DNA of 64,000 nt from Shewanella fidelis ATCC BAA-318 (GTDB taxonomy: Bacteria; Pseudomonadota; Gammaproteobacteria; Enterobacterales; Shewanellaceae): assembly GCF_000518605.1 (NCBI RefSeq), contig NZ_JADX01000023.1:1-64000 (forward strand), read 5' to 3'. The notes beneath the pieces were generated by a model. That model did no database searches, was not told the origin of the DNA, and saw only the letters and a program-made list of their open reading frames with translations. Position numbers and translations under genes: made by a program. This document shows positions 44,515-54,570 of the stretch, piece after piece (positions within the stretch are counted from its first letter, which is position 1; every line of letters starts with the position of its first letter).

Positions 44515-45555
44515 TTGTTTAGTAAAGCCTTTAAAAAGCTGTTCAACATTAGAGAAAATGTGGTTGTTGAGAAACCAACTAGCTTTAATGGTCCAATGGA
44601 GCAGTTACCTATACACTCAACTGAGCAAATTGCTGAAGTTAAACCTGCTACAAGTTCTCCTGTAGTTGCTATCGATCTATCTGCACTATTTTATAGTTTA
44701 TTGTTTCCTAGTACCCAACTAAGTGGCAGTGCCAACGAACTAGAGAAAAGTGTATTTAGGCGTGTTGAAGCCGCGCTTGCTTCACCAAAGGCTATTGCTG
44801 AGCGGGTATTAAAAATGCCGACTCAAGTGGCGGCTTTAGATAAACAACTTGCTGATGAGAATACCGATACTAAAGCATTATTAGCCTTAATAGAGAAAGA
44901 TCCTGTATTGAGTGTTGAGGTGCTTAAACTATGTAATTCGCCATTATTTAGGCGTAGTGATAAAGACGTTACTAGTTTGCAATTAGCATTAGTGCAGTTA
45001 GGCCGAGATCAAATCCGCCGATTTGTCACTACGGCTATGATGCGTAAGATCATTGATGTTAAGCCAATCTACTTTAGACGTTTTGGTAGCCAAATTTGGC
45101 GCCATTCGATGCAGGTTGCTTTTTTAGCAAGTGAACTAACTGATGAAGACCCCGATAGTGCGTTCTTATTGGGCTTAGTCCATGACGTAGGTAAAATCGC
45201 CATTTTTAAGCTGTTGTTAGAGGCTTTTAAACAAGCTGAACCCGGTGAACAGCCTTGTTCTAGTTTGTTTCGTCAGGTGATGACTACTAAGTCATTAAGT
45301 TTAAGTGCGTTATTAGCGCGCTACTGGCAACTACCATCACTATTTGAGTCTGAGTTAAGTCGTTTAGCAGTCGTTGACTCTAAACCTGCTGGTGGTCTTG
45401 CTGAAGTCATATGGCGGGCAAACTTAATAAGTGAATGCTCGATGCTATTTGAAGCGGGTAAGCTGCAACCGGATCAATTAAATAGGCTTTTATTTGATGC
45501 TGGTATGGATCGAGCTGCATTTGATGATATCCATAAAAAACTCGTATTGTTCTGA
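44515..45555 (+). CDS. HDOD-domain protein, probable signalling
   Basis: 346-aa cytoplasmic protein whose HDOD domain covers about 100-290. Seen are LPTQ-like MPTQVAALDKQLAD, LIEKDPVLSVEVLKLCNSPLF, VQLGRDQIRRFVTTAMM and HDVGKIAIFKL with the His-Asp pair. The family is linked to signalling and regulation but has no agreed enzyme activity. The start is a TTG only 23 bp after the gyrB terminator and with no clear ribosome binding site. The first in-frame ATG is at residue 28 (44596), so the true N terminus is uncertain. Confidence 0.78.
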   Translation: MFSKAFKKLFNIRENVVVEKPTSFNGPMEQLPIHSTEQIAEVKPATSSPVVAIDLSALFYSLLFPSTQLSGSANELEKSVFRRVEAALASPKAIAERVLKMPTQVAALDKQLADENTDTKALLALIEKDPVLSVEVLKLCNSPLFRRSDKDVTSLQLALVQLGRDQIRRFVTTAMMRKIIDVKPIYFRRFGSQIWRHSMQVAFLASELTDEDPDSAFLLGLVHDVGKIAIFKLLLEAFKQAEPGEQPCSSLFRQVMTTKSLSLSALLARYWQLPSLFESELSRLAVVDSKPAGGLAEVIWRANLISECSMLFEAGKLQPDQLNRLLFDAGMDRAAFDDIHKKLVLF

Positions 45556-45570
45556 CCGAGTTTCATAAAT

Positions 45571-45598
45571 AAAAAACGCGCCTTTCGGCGCGTTTTTT
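45571..45598. terminator. bidirectional terminator between the HDOD gene and glyS
   Basis: AAAAAACGCGCC pairs with GGCGCGTTTTTT around TTTC. Serves both convergent genes. Confidence 0.9.
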
Positions 45599-45613
45599 AT
45601 ATCAGCTATTTAG

Positions 45614-47683
45614 TTACTGAAGTAACGAAATATCAGCAGCATGTAAGAACTGTTCGCGTAGGCTAGATAGTAGCGCTAGGCGGTTATTCTTCAATGCTTC
45701 ATCATCAGCCATCACCATTACATCTTCGAAGAAGGTGTCAACACTGTCACGAAGGGTAGCAAGTAGTGCTAACGCTTGTTGGTAGTTTGCTTCAGCAAAT
45801 AGCGGTGCTAGTTGTGGTTGCAGTTCTGCAAGTTTAGCTGCTAGTGCTTTTTCTGCATCTTCAACAAGTAACTTAGCATCGATAGCTGCAGGTAGTTCAC
45901 CTTCAACTTTAGCCAAAATGTTAGATACACGCTTATTGGCAGCAGCCAGAGCTGAAGCTTGTTCAAGAGTTCTGAAGTGAGCTACAGCCTTGATACGACT
46001 TTCAAAATCAGCAGGTGAAGTAGGGCGACGTGCTAATACCGCTAGGATAACATCAACACTTACACCTTGATCTTGGTACCAAGCACGGAAGCGAGCCATA
46101 AAGAACTCTAGCACTTGATCTGCAACTTCACTGTTAGTTAGGTTGTCAGCGTGTAATTCTTGTGCCTTAGCAATTAGGTCAACAAGATCTAGCGGTAAAT
46201 TGTTTTCTAAACAAATACGTAGTACACCAATAGCTGCACGGCGAAGTGCGAATGGGTCCGCTGCGCCTTTAGGGGCTTGGCCAATACCAAAAATACCCAC
46301 TAACGTGTCTAACTTTTCAGCCAATGCTACACAAATCGAGATAGGTGCAGTAGGAACTGTATCGCCAGAGAATTTAGGCTTATATTGCTCAGACAATGCT
46401 ACGGCAACTGCTTCTGTTTCACCGTCTAGGCGGGCGTAATGCATACCCATGGTGCCTTGAAGATCGGTAAACTCCATTACCATATTCGTCATTAGATCTG
46501 ACTTAGATAACAGACCTGCGCGAGCTGCTTCTTCGCTGTTCGCATCAATGCTAGTAGCGATATAACCAGCCATAGCTGAAATGCGCTCAACACGTTGCTT
46601 GATGGTGCCAAGTTGCTTTTGGAATACCACGGTTTCTAAGCTTGCTAGGCGTGCTTCAAGCGTATCTTTCTTGTCTGTTTCGAAGAAGAACTCAGCATCA
46701 GCAAGACGTGGACGAACCACCTTTTCATTACCTGAAATAATTTGCTGAGGATCTTTAGATTCGATGTTGGTGACGAAGATAAAGTTAGGTAATAGCTGAC
46801 CAGCATTATCAAATACTGGGAAGTATTTTTGGTCACCTTTCATGGTGTAAACCAACGCTTCTGCTGGAACATCTAAGAACTTTTCTTCAAAGTTGGCTGT
46901 TAGCACTACTGGCCATTCAACAAGAGAAGTCACTTCTTCTAACAGATCGTCTTCAAGATCTGCCACGCCGCCAATGTTAGCTGCAGCAGCTTCTGAATCG
47001 GCTTTGATAATCGCTTTACGTGCTTGGTAATCAGCAAGTACCTTACCTTTCTCTTTAAGCGCTGCAAGGTAGTTGTCAGCATGATCTAGCTCGAAACTAG
47101 ACTCACCCATAAAGCGGTGACCACGGATAACACGGTCAGACTTAATGCCTAATAGCTCACCTTCAACAACTTCGCTACCTAGTAGCATAGTTACTGTGTG
47201 GACAGGACGGATAAATTGTGTGGTGTTACTTCCCCAACGCATTGGCTTTGGAATAGGTAACTTGTCTAATGAGCGTTGCGCCATATCAGCGATTAAACTC
47301 TTAGTTTCAACACCAACTACGCGAGCTTGGTGAAGTAACCATTCGCCTTTATCAGTTTTTAAACGTTCAGCTTGCTCAACAGTAATACCGTTACCACGAG
47401 CCCAGCCCATAGCAGCTTTTGTTGGATTGCCGTCAGCATCGAAAGCTTGAGCAACTGCCGGGCCGCGTTTCTCAACCACTTTGTCTGCTTGTGCAAGTGC
47501 AAGTTGGTTAATGCAAACCGCTAAACGACGCGGTGCTGCGTGCCATACTGCTGATTCAAAGCTAAGTTCTGCTTTAGTGAGTTCTTCAGTAAAGTTAGCT
47601 AGAAATGACTCAGCTAATTTACGTAGTGACTTCGGTGGAAGTTCTTCTGTGCCTACTTCAATGAGTAAGTTTTCAAAATTCAT
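45614..47683 (-). CDS. glyS: glycine-tRNA ligase beta subunit
   Basis: 689-aa beta subunit of the bacterial alpha2beta2 glycyl-tRNA synthetase, carrying tRNA recognition. Start [40 protein letters not shown], the HD-like region with [10 protein letters not shown], and C-terminal anticodon-binding helices ending [19 protein letters not shown]. Normal length. It lies 11 bp behind glyQ. Confidence 0.97.
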   Translation of the reverse strand: MNFENLLIEVGTEELPPKSLRKLAESFLANFTEELTKAELSFESAVWHAAPRRLAVCINQLALAQADKVVEKRGPAVAQAFDADGNPTKAAMGWARGNGITVEQAERLKTDKGEWLLHQARVVGVETKSLIADMAQRSLDKLPIPKPMRWGSNTTQFIRPVHTVTMLLGSEVVEGELLGIKSDRVIRGHRFMGESSFELDHADNYLAALKEKGKVLADYQARKAIIKADSEAAAANIGGVADLEDDLLEEVTSLVEWPVVLTANFEEKFLDVPAEALVYTMKGDQKYFPVFDNAGQLLPNFIFVTNIESKDPQQIISGNEKVVRPRLADAEFFFETDKKDTLEARLASLETVVFQKQLGTIKQRVERISAMAGYIATSIDANSEEAARAGLLSKSDLMTNMVMEFTDLQGTMGMHYARLDGETEAVAVALSEQYKPKFSGDTVPTAPISICVALAEKLDTLVGIFGIGQAPKGAADPFALRRAAIGVLRICLENNLPLDLVDLIAKAQELHADNLTNSEVADQVLEFFMARFRAWYQDQGVSVDVILAVLARRPTSPADFESRIKAVAHFRTLEQASALAAANKRVSNILAKVEGELPAAIDAKLLVEDAEKALAAKLAELQPQLAPLFAEANYQQALALLATLRDSVDTFFEDVMVMADDEALKNNRLALLSSLREQFLHAADISLLQ

Positions 47684-47694
47684 CAGTTATACCT

Positions 47695-48600
47695 CTACTT
47701 ACACATTGGGAAGCCTAGTGCTTCACGGGCTTGATAGTAAGATTCTGCAACACCTTTTGCCATAGTACGAACGCGTAAGATATAACGCTGGCGTTCTGTA
47801 ACTGAGATAGCGTGGCGTGCATCAAGTAAGTTAAATGCGTGAGAGGCTTTCATTACTTGCTCGTAAGCAGGTAGTGGAAGTGGCTTTTCTAGGCTCAATA
47901 AGCGTTGGCAAGCTTGTTCGCAGTCTTCAAACATCTTAAATAGCACTTCAACATCTGCATGTTCAAAGTTATAGGTTGATTGCTCAACTTCATTTTGATG
48001 GAAGATATCGCCATACATAACTTTGCCCATTGGGCCATCGGTCCAAACAAGATCATAAACGCTGTCTACTTCTTGAATGTACATTGCAAGACGTTCTAGA
48101 CCATAAGTGATTTCACCTGTAACAGGCTTACACTCAAGACCACCAACTTGCTGGAAGTAAGTGAACTGAGATACTTCCATACCGTTTAGCCAAACTTCCC
48201 AGCCAAGACCCCAAGCGCCCAGAGTAGGTGATTCCCAGTTGTCTTCTACAAAGCGAACATCATGCACATTCATATCAACGCCTAGCGCCTCTAATGAACC
48301 TAAATAAAGTTCTTGAATGTTACTTGGTGATGGCTTTAGTACTACTTGATACTGGTAGTAGTGCTGAAGACGGTTAGGGTTTTCACCATAACGGCCGTCA
48401 GTTGGGCGACGACATGGTTGAACATAGGCACTGCTCATTGGCTCAGGGCCTAATGAACGTAAGAATGTCATAGGGTGGAATGTACCCGCACCTACTTCCA
48501 TGTCCAATGGTTGAACGATTGCGCAACCTTGCTGCGCCCAGTATTCCTGCAGGGTCATAATGAAGCCCTGGAATGTTTTTACGTCGTGTTTCGTCGTCAT
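47695..48600 (-). CDS. glyQ: glycine-tRNA ligase alpha subunit
   Basis: 301-aa catalytic subunit. It contains class II synthetase motifs, [31 protein letters not shown], then [25 protein letters not shown] and [21 protein letters not shown]. Heads the glyQS operon; the divergent gene tag starts 118 bp away. Confidence 0.97.
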   Translation of the reverse strand: MTTKHDVKTFQGFIMTLQEYWAQQGCAIVQPLDMEVGAGTFHPMTFLRSLGPEPMSSAYVQPCRRPTDGRYGENPNRLQHYYQYQVVLKPSPSNIQELYLGSLEALGVDMNVHDVRFVEDNWESPTLGAWGLGWEVWLNGMEVSQFTYFQQVGGLECKPVTGEITYGLERLAMYIQEVDSVYDLVWTDGPMGKVMYGDIFHQNEVEQSTYNFEHADVEVLFKMFEDCEQACQRLLSLEKPLPLPAYEQVMKASHAFNLLDARHAISVTERQRYILRVRTMAKGVAESYYQAREALGFPMCK

Positions 48601-48717
48601 ATCCGCTTGTCTACTGCCTGGAAGCCTTAATAGAAAATGGTTTCGATTATACCTTGTAGAATAACGCTTATGTAGGTTATTTTTTATCTGGTTGACTAAA
48701 AATTTAGGAATTAGCTA

Positions 48718-49284
48718 ATGGAAGTGACACGTTGTGCTTGGGTTGGGCAAGATCCCATCTACCAAGAGTATCATGACAAAGTATGGGGCAGGCCCGTTTA
48801 TGACAGTCGCGAGTTGTTTGAAAAGCTGTGTTTAGATGGCCAACAAGCAGGACTATCATGGATTACTATTCTTAAAAAACAGCAAAATTATGAGGCTGCA
48901 TTTGCCAATTTTGAGCCAAAAATTATTGCGACGTTTGATGAAACTAAAGTTGCAGAGTTGATGCTCAACCCAGGGATTGTGCGTAACCGACTTAAAATTA
49001 ATTCGATAATTAAGAATGCCAAGGCTTATTTAGCTTTTGTCGAGCAGGGCCATGATTTCTCAACATTCTTATGGGGCTTTGTTGGTGGTAGTCCAAAGCA
49101 AAATCATTTTCAGTCGATGGAGCAAGTGCCTGCACAAACACCTGAATCAGAGGCTATGTCAAAAGCACTTAAAAAGATGGGCTTTAATTTTGTTGGACCA
49201 ACAATTTGTTATGCTTTTATGCAAGCAGTAGGAATGGTCAATGACCACACCACTGATTGCTTCTGTTTTCAGGATAAAAGTTAA
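48718..49284 (+). CDS. tag: DNA-3-methyladenine glycosylase I
   Basis: 188-aa base-excision enzyme that removes 3-methyladenine from DNA. N-terminal CAWVGQDPIYQEYHDKVWGRPV with the zinc-binding Cys, then KLCLDGQQAGLSWITILKK, and the C-terminal HTTDCFCF supplying the His and Cys ligands. Convergent with the next gene: only 2 bp separate the two stop codons, and no terminator hairpin is seen. Confidence 0.94.
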   Translation: MEVTRCAWVGQDPIYQEYHDKVWGRPVYDSRELFEKLCLDGQQAGLSWITILKKQQNYEAAFANFEPKIIATFDETKVAELMLNPGIVRNRLKINSIIKNAKAYLAFVEQGHDFSTFLWGFVGGSPKQNHFQSMEQVPAQTPESEAMSKALKKMGFNFVGPTICYAFMQAVGMVNDHTTDCFCFQDKS

Positions 49285-49286
49285 TA

Positions 49287-49940
49287 TTAGGATTGGGTCA
49301 TCACCATTTGTGAAGGGTCATCGGTGTAGATATAAATTGCTTTAAACTCTAGCTCACCAGTAGCATTTTCTGTTGCCGTTACAAAGCTATGATTAGTGTC
49401 GAAGTTTTGTAGCAACAGTTTGTTGTCTTCGGTTAGTTCATTAGCCGTTATCGAGAGTGCGCAAACTCTGCCAGCACAGCCAATATGTTGTTCAAACAAG
49501 GTCATATTATTAAGCTGCAGTAGTTGTTGGTTAAGCTTATTTTGTCTCTCGATAGCAAATTCACTATTTGTTGGAAGGCTAGATACTTGCTCTAAAAAGT
49601 CATTCATTCCGGTAGTTAATACATTGACTAGCGCCTTACGTTCAATTGCGCCGGTGTCATTAACGAAAAATGTGTTTATTGCAATTTCATCATTTAATGT
49701 GAAATACGGGTTAGCGGGGTCATTTGGTTTTATGTCGATGACCTCTGCTGTGTCAGTCGCAACGTGTTTAGGGTTTACATTTCGTATTGTCGCTTGCTGG
49801 TGGCTTTTCACTGTAGGCTTAACAACATCTTGTTGTGTTGTCATTGCTATTTGTTTTTGTGGTTTAAAAAATAGTAGGTTGGCTAATGTTAATAAGGTGA
49901 TGCTAATAATAACTAAAGTAATTACTCTAGATAGTGACAT
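49287..49940 (-). CDS. membrane-anchored protein, unknown function
   Basis: 217-aa protein I cannot place in a family. From the start chosen (AAGGA 8 nt upstream of MSLSRVITL) it has one N-terminal membrane segment (about 5-26), then a predicted periplasmic part. This starts with a Gln/Thr/Val-rich linker and ends in a small domain with the cysteine pair of IGCAGRVCAL, likely a disulfide or C-x4-C motif. A longer start at 49973 (MDLFNESRN) is possible. It lies between tag and the amidohydrolase gene. Confidence 0.6.
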   Translation of the reverse strand: MSLSRVITLVIISITLLTLANLLFFKPQKQIAMTTQQDVVKPTVKSHQQATIRNVNPKHVATDTAEVIDIKPNDPANPYFTLNDEIAINTFFVNDTGAIERKALVNVLTTGMNDFLEQVSSLPTNSEFAIERQNKLNQQLLQLNNMTLFEQHIGCAGRVCALSITANELTEDNKLLLQNFDTNHSFVTATENATGELEFKAIYIYTDDPSQMVMTQS

Positions 49941-50023
49941 ACTTAAATTCCTTGATTCATTAAAGAGATCCATTCTCAGTTCATCAAGATAAAATATTAG
50001 CTAGAGTTAATAAAGCTATTAAA

Positions 50024-50056
50024 AAAGGATGTTCCACGTGGAACATCCTTTTTGTT
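50024..50056. terminator. terminator-like hairpin containing parS site 3
   Basis: AAAAAAGGATGTTCCAC pairs with GTGGAACATCCTTTTT. The 22-bp palindrome GGATGTTCCACGTGGAACATCC (50027-50048) has A-run and T-run on its sides like a bidirectional terminator. The 16-bp centre is a perfect parS site. Confidence 0.5.
50030..50045. promoter_or_regulatory. parS site 3
   Basis: TGTTCCACGTGGAACA, the perfect 16-bp ParB-binding palindrome, lies between the unknown membrane protein and the amidohydrolase, 20 kb from oriC. Confidence 0.88.
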
Positions 50057-50152
50057 TTGCGTCAAATTAATCACTTTTCGTTCAAAAAATAATTTTTCTC
50101 AAATTTAAAAATCCTAGTTGAGTTAGCCAGATTTTAAATTTAAAAACGGGAT

Positions 50153-53100
50153 CTATTTTTCAAAAAAGAAAGCTTCTCTTTGCTTACCTTTATTTTTTGC
50201 ACCACCATTTAGCTGATCCATTGTTTCAGCATTAAACAGTTTACCGTTAACCATGGTGTAGGTTACGCGATCGGTTACGCGAATATCTTCCAGCGGGTTA
50301 CCATCGATAACGATTAGGTCAGCGAGTTTACCTTGCTTGATTGAACCAATTTGATGGTCCATTGCAAAATGTTTAGCAGGGTTAATGGTCGCTGTTTTTA
50401 GTGCTTCCATATTGCTCATACCGCCTTGAGCAAACATCCAAATCTCCCAGTGGGCGGCTAAACCTTCTCGCTGACCATGGGCACCGATATTTGCCTTTAC
50501 ACCTACTTGGTTTAACTCGTTGGCTACGCGAGCTACGTTAAAGTGGTTGTAATGTTCATCAGGTGCTGTAGGGCGACGCATTGAGCGAGCGTTTAAGATA
50601 TCAGATGGAACATACATAGACAGACGAGGGTGTGCCCATACATCTGTTTTGTCGTACCAGTAGTTTTCACCCCAAATACCGCCGTAGGCAACGACTAAGG
50701 TTGGAGTGTATCCCACTTCAGTTTGTCCCCAGAACTGCTTTATATCATCGTAGATATTGGCTGCGGGTAGTGAGTGTTCAATACCCGTATGGCCATCGGC
50801 AATCATACTAAGGTTATGTTGCAGTAAGCTACCGCCTTCAGGGACGACCATCATCTCAAGCTCTCTAGCTGCAGCAATCACTTGTTGACGTTGGTTACGT
50901 CGAGGTTGGTTATAACTCTTAACACTGAACGCACCGACTTTTTTTAGTCTTTCTAAATGAAATTTAGCATCATCTAACGAGTCGATGTGCGATGTATAGC
51001 CGGGAGCATTTGCGCCATACAAAATAGTACCGGTTGAGAAGATACGTGGCCCAGCTATCTTACCAGCCTTCTGTTGCTCTGAAGCAGCGAAAATCTCAGT
51101 GGTGTCATTTGATGGATCGTGAATAGAGGTAACACCTAAAGATAGATTTGAATACATCTCCCAGTTTTGTTGTGGGATGATTTCGCTCTCACCTTGAGCA
51201 CCATGAGCATGGGCATCAAACAAACCAGGCATTAAGGTTTTACCCTTAATATCAATGATAGTTGCGTCACTTGGGATATCGATAACTGATGCTGAACCAA
51301 CGCTCACGATATGGTTGTCTTTGACTACCACAGTACCATTTTCGATGACTTGGTCATTTTCCATAGTGATAATCTTGCCGCCGACAAAGGCTATGGTTCC
51401 ACGTGGAACATCTGCTTTTTGACTGAAACCAAGATCGGTAATTGTTGGCTTAGATTTGTCTTCTTCAGCAGTTTGATATTGCGTATCGACATTGACTTGA
51501 TAGAGCTCAGGACCCAGTGTCCAATAAAGCTGGTTACTATCAGTATTCCAACTAATGCTTTCACCGGCACGCACACTTAACTGTTCTACAGGCAGGTTAT
51601 TAGCTTTAGGTCCAATTTGAATTGTTTCACCATGCTTAGCAAAAGGGGTGACAAACACTTTGAAGCGTTCAGCAAAGGCCAGTTGTTTACCGTCTGGCGA
51701 GACTCTGAACTCAGTGGCATGTTTGCTAGTGTAGTGCACTCGCTTTTCGAAACCATTGAGACCAATAGAAGCTAGCTGCGGAGTTTCACCACTTTCCATA
51801 AAGTAGACACGATCATTATCGGCACCAAATTGTGGCTGGTATCCTGCAGAGGTGATTTTAGTATTTTTATCACCATCAATATCGACTTGGTAAAGACCTG
51901 TTTCTTGCGACCAAGTACGTGGCGTGATGTAGCCGCCTTTAGCCTTACGATAAACCACTGTTTCGCCATCAGGCGAGAAGGTTGGTTCTACGTATTTACC
52001 AGGTTCACTAGTTAGTACTTTTACCCGTTTATTTCGCACGGTAGCTAAACTTACAGTACCCTGTTGTTGATCATCCCAAGTGGTGAATACGATACGCTTA
52101 CCATCGCGAGACCATTGAGGAAATAGTTCGCGTAGTTCACTATCTAGTTTGGTTAGGCGTGACATCTTGCCATCGGGTAAGCTCTTAACCCAGATTTTAC
52201 CTAGTGCTTCAAAAGCGACTTTTTTACCATCTGGAGATACTTGCGCCATACGCAGCATCTTCACATTAAATACGTCTTTATCTAGATCTTGGGTGAAGCG
52301 CACAGCTGGCTGAACAGCTCGCTCTGTTTTAACTGTAAATGGAATTTGTGCGACTGACTTAGATTCAACATCGAGCTTATTGATTTTACCGTTAGCCCAA
52401 AACAGGATTTCATCATTATCAGCTGTCCAACTCATGCTAGGGTACACGCCGTGAATTGCCCAAGTTTCTTGCATATCCCGGTCTAGATCACCATAGAGTT
52501 TTTCAGTTTCACCAGACTTTAAATCCAATAGGTAAAGCGAAGATTGGAAACCATCACGTTTAATGTATGCAAGCTTGTTTCCATCTGGGCTTGGTGTTGG
52601 TCGAATTGCACCGCCTGTACCTTGAATCAATACCTCAATATCACCAGTTTGAGTATCGTAACGCTTAATCTTATAGATCCCTTTTACTGAATCTTTTGAG
52701 TAGTGGAAGGTCTTACCCGGTGTCGCATCTTGACTAAAATAAATATATCGACCATCGGGTGAGTAAGCAGGTTCACCTAAGTCCTTTTGTTCATTCGGGC
52801 GCTCGGTAAGCTTTACACCGTCGCCACCCGCAACGTGGTACATCCAAACTTCGCCCGCACCTAAGCTGCGACTACCAGTAAAGTGTTTACGCGCGACTAA
52901 GTATTGGCCATCAGGACTCCATGCAGGGCTGTTTAATAAGCGAAATGTTTCTTTGGTTACTGGGCGAGGATTGCTGCCGTCAGCCTCCATAATCCAAATA
53001 TTGTCCCCGCCATCTTCATCAGAGGTATACGCAATGTATTTTCCATCTGGGCTATAAACAGGTTGCATCTGCCATGCAATACCTTCGGCTAACGGTTTAG

Positions 53101-53344
53101 CTTCGCCGCCTTCAATTGGCATTTGATAGATATCACCAAGTAGATCGAACACAACATGTTTGCCATTTGGGCTAACACTGACGTTCATCCAAGTACCTTC
53201 ATTAACTTCGATTTTTACTTGTTCTAACGGCGCGTTGGTTGGTGCATTCACTTGCCAAGTTTGTTTATCTTCTTCGGCAATAATAGGGGCGCTAAAACTT
53301 AACGCAATAGCGGTATATAAAGGGGTAAGCTTGTTCTTTAACAT
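50153..53344 (-). CDS. secreted PD40 beta-propeller / amidohydrolase fusion protein
   Basis: 1063-aa exported protein. Signal peptide of about 23 residues (cut near IIAEE). Residues about 40-620 hold many TolB-like PD40 blades, each with SPDGK-type turns (SPNGKH, SPDGKY, SPDGRY, SRDGKR, SPDGET). The C-terminal amidohydrolase domain (about 660-1040) starts KTLMPGLFDAHAHGAQGE with the metal-binding HxH near 709. Further His in GHTGIEHSLP and IGAHGQREG follow, then the domain-end ADLIVIDGNPLEDI. Such two-domain proteins are annotated as amidohydrolases; the substrate is unknown. Residues near 647 (DVPRGT) are encoded by a parS palindrome (site 4). Confidence 0.88.
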   Translation of the reverse strand: MLKNKLTPLYTAIALSFSAPIIAEEDKQTWQVNAPTNAPLEQVKIEVNEGTWMNVSVSPNGKHVVFDLLGDIYQMPIEGGEAKPLAEGIAWQMQPVYSPDGKYIAYTSDEDGGDNIWIMEADGSNPRPVTKETFRLLNSPAWSPDGQYLVARKHFTGSRSLGAGEVWMYHVAGGDGVKLTERPNEQKDLGEPAYSPDGRYIYFSQDATPGKTFHYSKDSVKGIYKIKRYDTQTGDIEVLIQGTGGAIRPTPSPDGNKLAYIKRDGFQSSLYLLDLKSGETEKLYGDLDRDMQETWAIHGVYPSMSWTADNDEILFWANGKINKLDVESKSVAQIPFTVKTERAVQPAVRFTQDLDKDVFNVKMLRMAQVSPDGKKVAFEALGKIWVKSLPDGKMSRLTKLDSELRELFPQWSRDGKRIVFTTWDDQQQGTVSLATVRNKRVKVLTSEPGKYVEPTFSPDGETVVYRKAKGGYITPRTWSQETGLYQVDIDGDKNTKITSAGYQPQFGADNDRVYFMESGETPQLASIGLNGFEKRVHYTSKHATEFRVSPDGKQLAFAERFKVFVTPFAKHGETIQIGPKANNLPVEQLSVRAGESISWNTDSNQLYWTLGPELYQVNVDTQYQTAEEDKSKPTITDLGFSQKADVPRGTIAFVGGKIITMENDQVIENGTVVVKDNHIVSVGSASVIDIPSDATIIDIKGKTLMPGLFDAHAHGAQGESEIIPQQNWEMYSNLSLGVTSIHDPSNDTTEIFAASEQQKAGKIAGPRIFSTGTILYGANAPGYTSHIDSLDDAKFHLERLKKVGAFSVKSYNQPRRNQRQQVIAAARELEMMVVPEGGSLLQHNLSMIADGHTGIEHSLPAANIYDDIKQFWGQTEVGYTPTLVVAYGGIWGENYWYDKTDVWAHPRLSMYVPSDILNARSMRRPTAPDEHYNHFNVARVANELNQVGVKANIGAHGQREGLAAHWEIWMFAQGGMSNMEALKTATINPAKHFAMDHQIGSIKQGKLADLIVIDGNPLEDIRVTDRVTYTMVNGKLFNAETMDQLNGGAKNKGKQREAFFFEK
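51395..51410. promoter_or_regulatory. parS-like site 4, inside the amidohydrolase gene
   Basis: GGTTCCACGTGGAACA matches parS at 15 of 16 positions. It lies within the coding sequence between propeller and amidohydrolase domains and encodes DVPRGT. Confidence 0.82.
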
Positions 53345-53702
53345 GATAATCCTGATTTGTTGTTATCGTTTTAAGGAGTGGCGTTTAATTCCATTTAGTT
53401 GATTGTTAGGTGTCGGGCTTAAATAGATATTAATTTGCGTAACAGTTATCGCACAAAACTGTTAACAGTAAAACAAAAAATCTGTTTCAATTAGTTAAGC
53501 TCAATATCGTTACAAGGACTTAATTAGACACACCATTATGGGACTAAGTGGATAGTGGAGGTGAGCAAGTGACTATTGCTAATAATGGACGATTACAGGT
53601 GATGCTTGGAGCACATCAGGTAAATGGACGTGATTTAAAGATTTTAATATCAGCATTCGCTTGTATCTATTCGATACAAGCGGGTAGGTTATGTCAGTAA
53701 AG
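53345..53702. other. intergenic region upstream of the amidohydrolase
   Basis: 358 bp. A/T-rich start with the amidohydrolase promoter, no ORF with a ribosome binding site. At the right end is a 10-bp stem CGCTTGTATC (53658-53667) / GATACAAGCG (53673-53682), loop TATTC, after the MOSC stop on the minus strand. It lacks a T-run, so it is only a weak candidate terminator. Confidence 0.5.
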
Positions 53703-54140
53703 CTAGGTCAAACTGACAGGATCGTTAAGTTGAATATTGGCGTCGTTGAGTACTCGACAAGTTACACCACCACGCCACTCAGGTAATAGCGCTGCCTCTA
53801 ACCCCGGGTAAGCTTGCTCCATTTTTTTGCATGGATCAGTTTCACCGGTAATTTCCAATTGCAGTCCAGCAATGATTAGTCGCTTGCCAACATCACTGGA
53901 AGTGAAGCAAAGCCCATCAACTAACAAGTTGGCTCTACGAGTAAACCAAGGTAATGTTTTACCAACTTCATTGCATGCTATTTGCCATTGCTGACTAGAC
54001 ATTACCGTTACTTGGCGCTTGCCCGGACGACCAAAAATATCGTTCTCAACGCCTTTCGCTTGAGTAACACTGGCTTGATCAACCGTGAGCATTTGACCGC
54101 GCTTTTCAGTTTTATAAGCAATACCTTTAAGTGATGCCAT
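53703..54140 (-). CDS. MOSC domain protein
   Basis: 145-aa protein of the MOSC (molybdenum cofactor sulfurase C-terminal) family, YiiM-like short form. Visible: GVENDIFGRPGKRQVTVMSS, LPWFTRRANLLVDGL, and the Cys-containing TGETDPCKKMEQAYPGL followed by WRGGVTCRVL. Such proteins handle sulfur or persulfide groups, possibly at molybdenum cofactors, but this one is uncharacterised. It follows tusA by 37 bp, so a shared transcript and a sulfur link are plausible. Confidence 0.85.
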   Translation of the reverse strand: MASLKGIAYKTEKRGQMLTVDQASVTQAKGVENDIFGRPGKRQVTVMSSQQWQIACNEVGKTLPWFTRRANLLVDGLCFTSSDVGKRLIIAGLQLEITGETDPCKKMEQAYPGLEAALLPEWRGGVTCRVLNDANIQLNDPVSLT

Positions 54141-54177
54141 GATAATTCCTTTTATCTTTGTTGGTTGGTCGTTATGA

Positions 54178-54423
54178 CTATAGGCCTTTCTTTATCAGAT
54201 ACTGGTAAGGCGTCGATTCTGTCTGGCTAGCGACTAAGGTGTGATCCATAAACTCACAAAAGCTTGGAATATCGCGAGTCGTTGCTGGATCGTCGGCAAT
54301 GATAAGCAGTGTTTCGCCATCGTTCATGCGTCGTACAGATTTGCGCACCATCATTACCGGTTCTGGGCAGCGTAGACCTAAAGCGTCTAGTTGATGTTGA
54401 GCATTGTTAAATAGGTCGTTCAT
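54178..54423 (-). CDS. tusA: sulfur carrier protein TusA
   Basis: 81-aa sulfurtransferase partner that carries persulfide sulfur from IscS toward tRNA 2-thiouridine and other acceptors. The active Cys19 lies in [17 protein letters not shown]; the remainder follows the TusA alpha-beta fold with [17 protein letters not shown]. Same strand and probably same unit as the MOSC gene. Confidence 0.95.
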   Translation of the reverse strand: MNDLFNNAQHQLDALGLRCPEPVMMVRKSVRRMNDGETLLIIADDPATTRDIPSFCEFMDHTLVASQTESTPYQYLIKKGL

Positions 54424-54530
54424 ATTACCTCAGCAGAACGATTAAACAGAAGTGGCTAATATTACTCCAGCGCTAATGTTTATCCAAGTTGCTAGCTGTA
54501 ATTTGTGAGCCTTTAGTCGTTTCTGTTTTA

Positions 54531-54552
54531 CAGTGTTCCACGTGGAACACTG
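54531..54552. promoter_or_regulatory. parS site 5 in an extended palindrome
   Basis: The perfect 16-bp parS TGTTCCACGTGGAACA (54534-54549) is extended to a 22-bp palindrome CAG...CTG (54531-54552). It lies between tusA and the ybaK-type gene, 24.6 kb from oriC, downstream of the ybaK-type stop on the minus strand. Confidence 0.9.
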
Positions 54553-54570
54553 CAACTCGTGCTCTAATCA

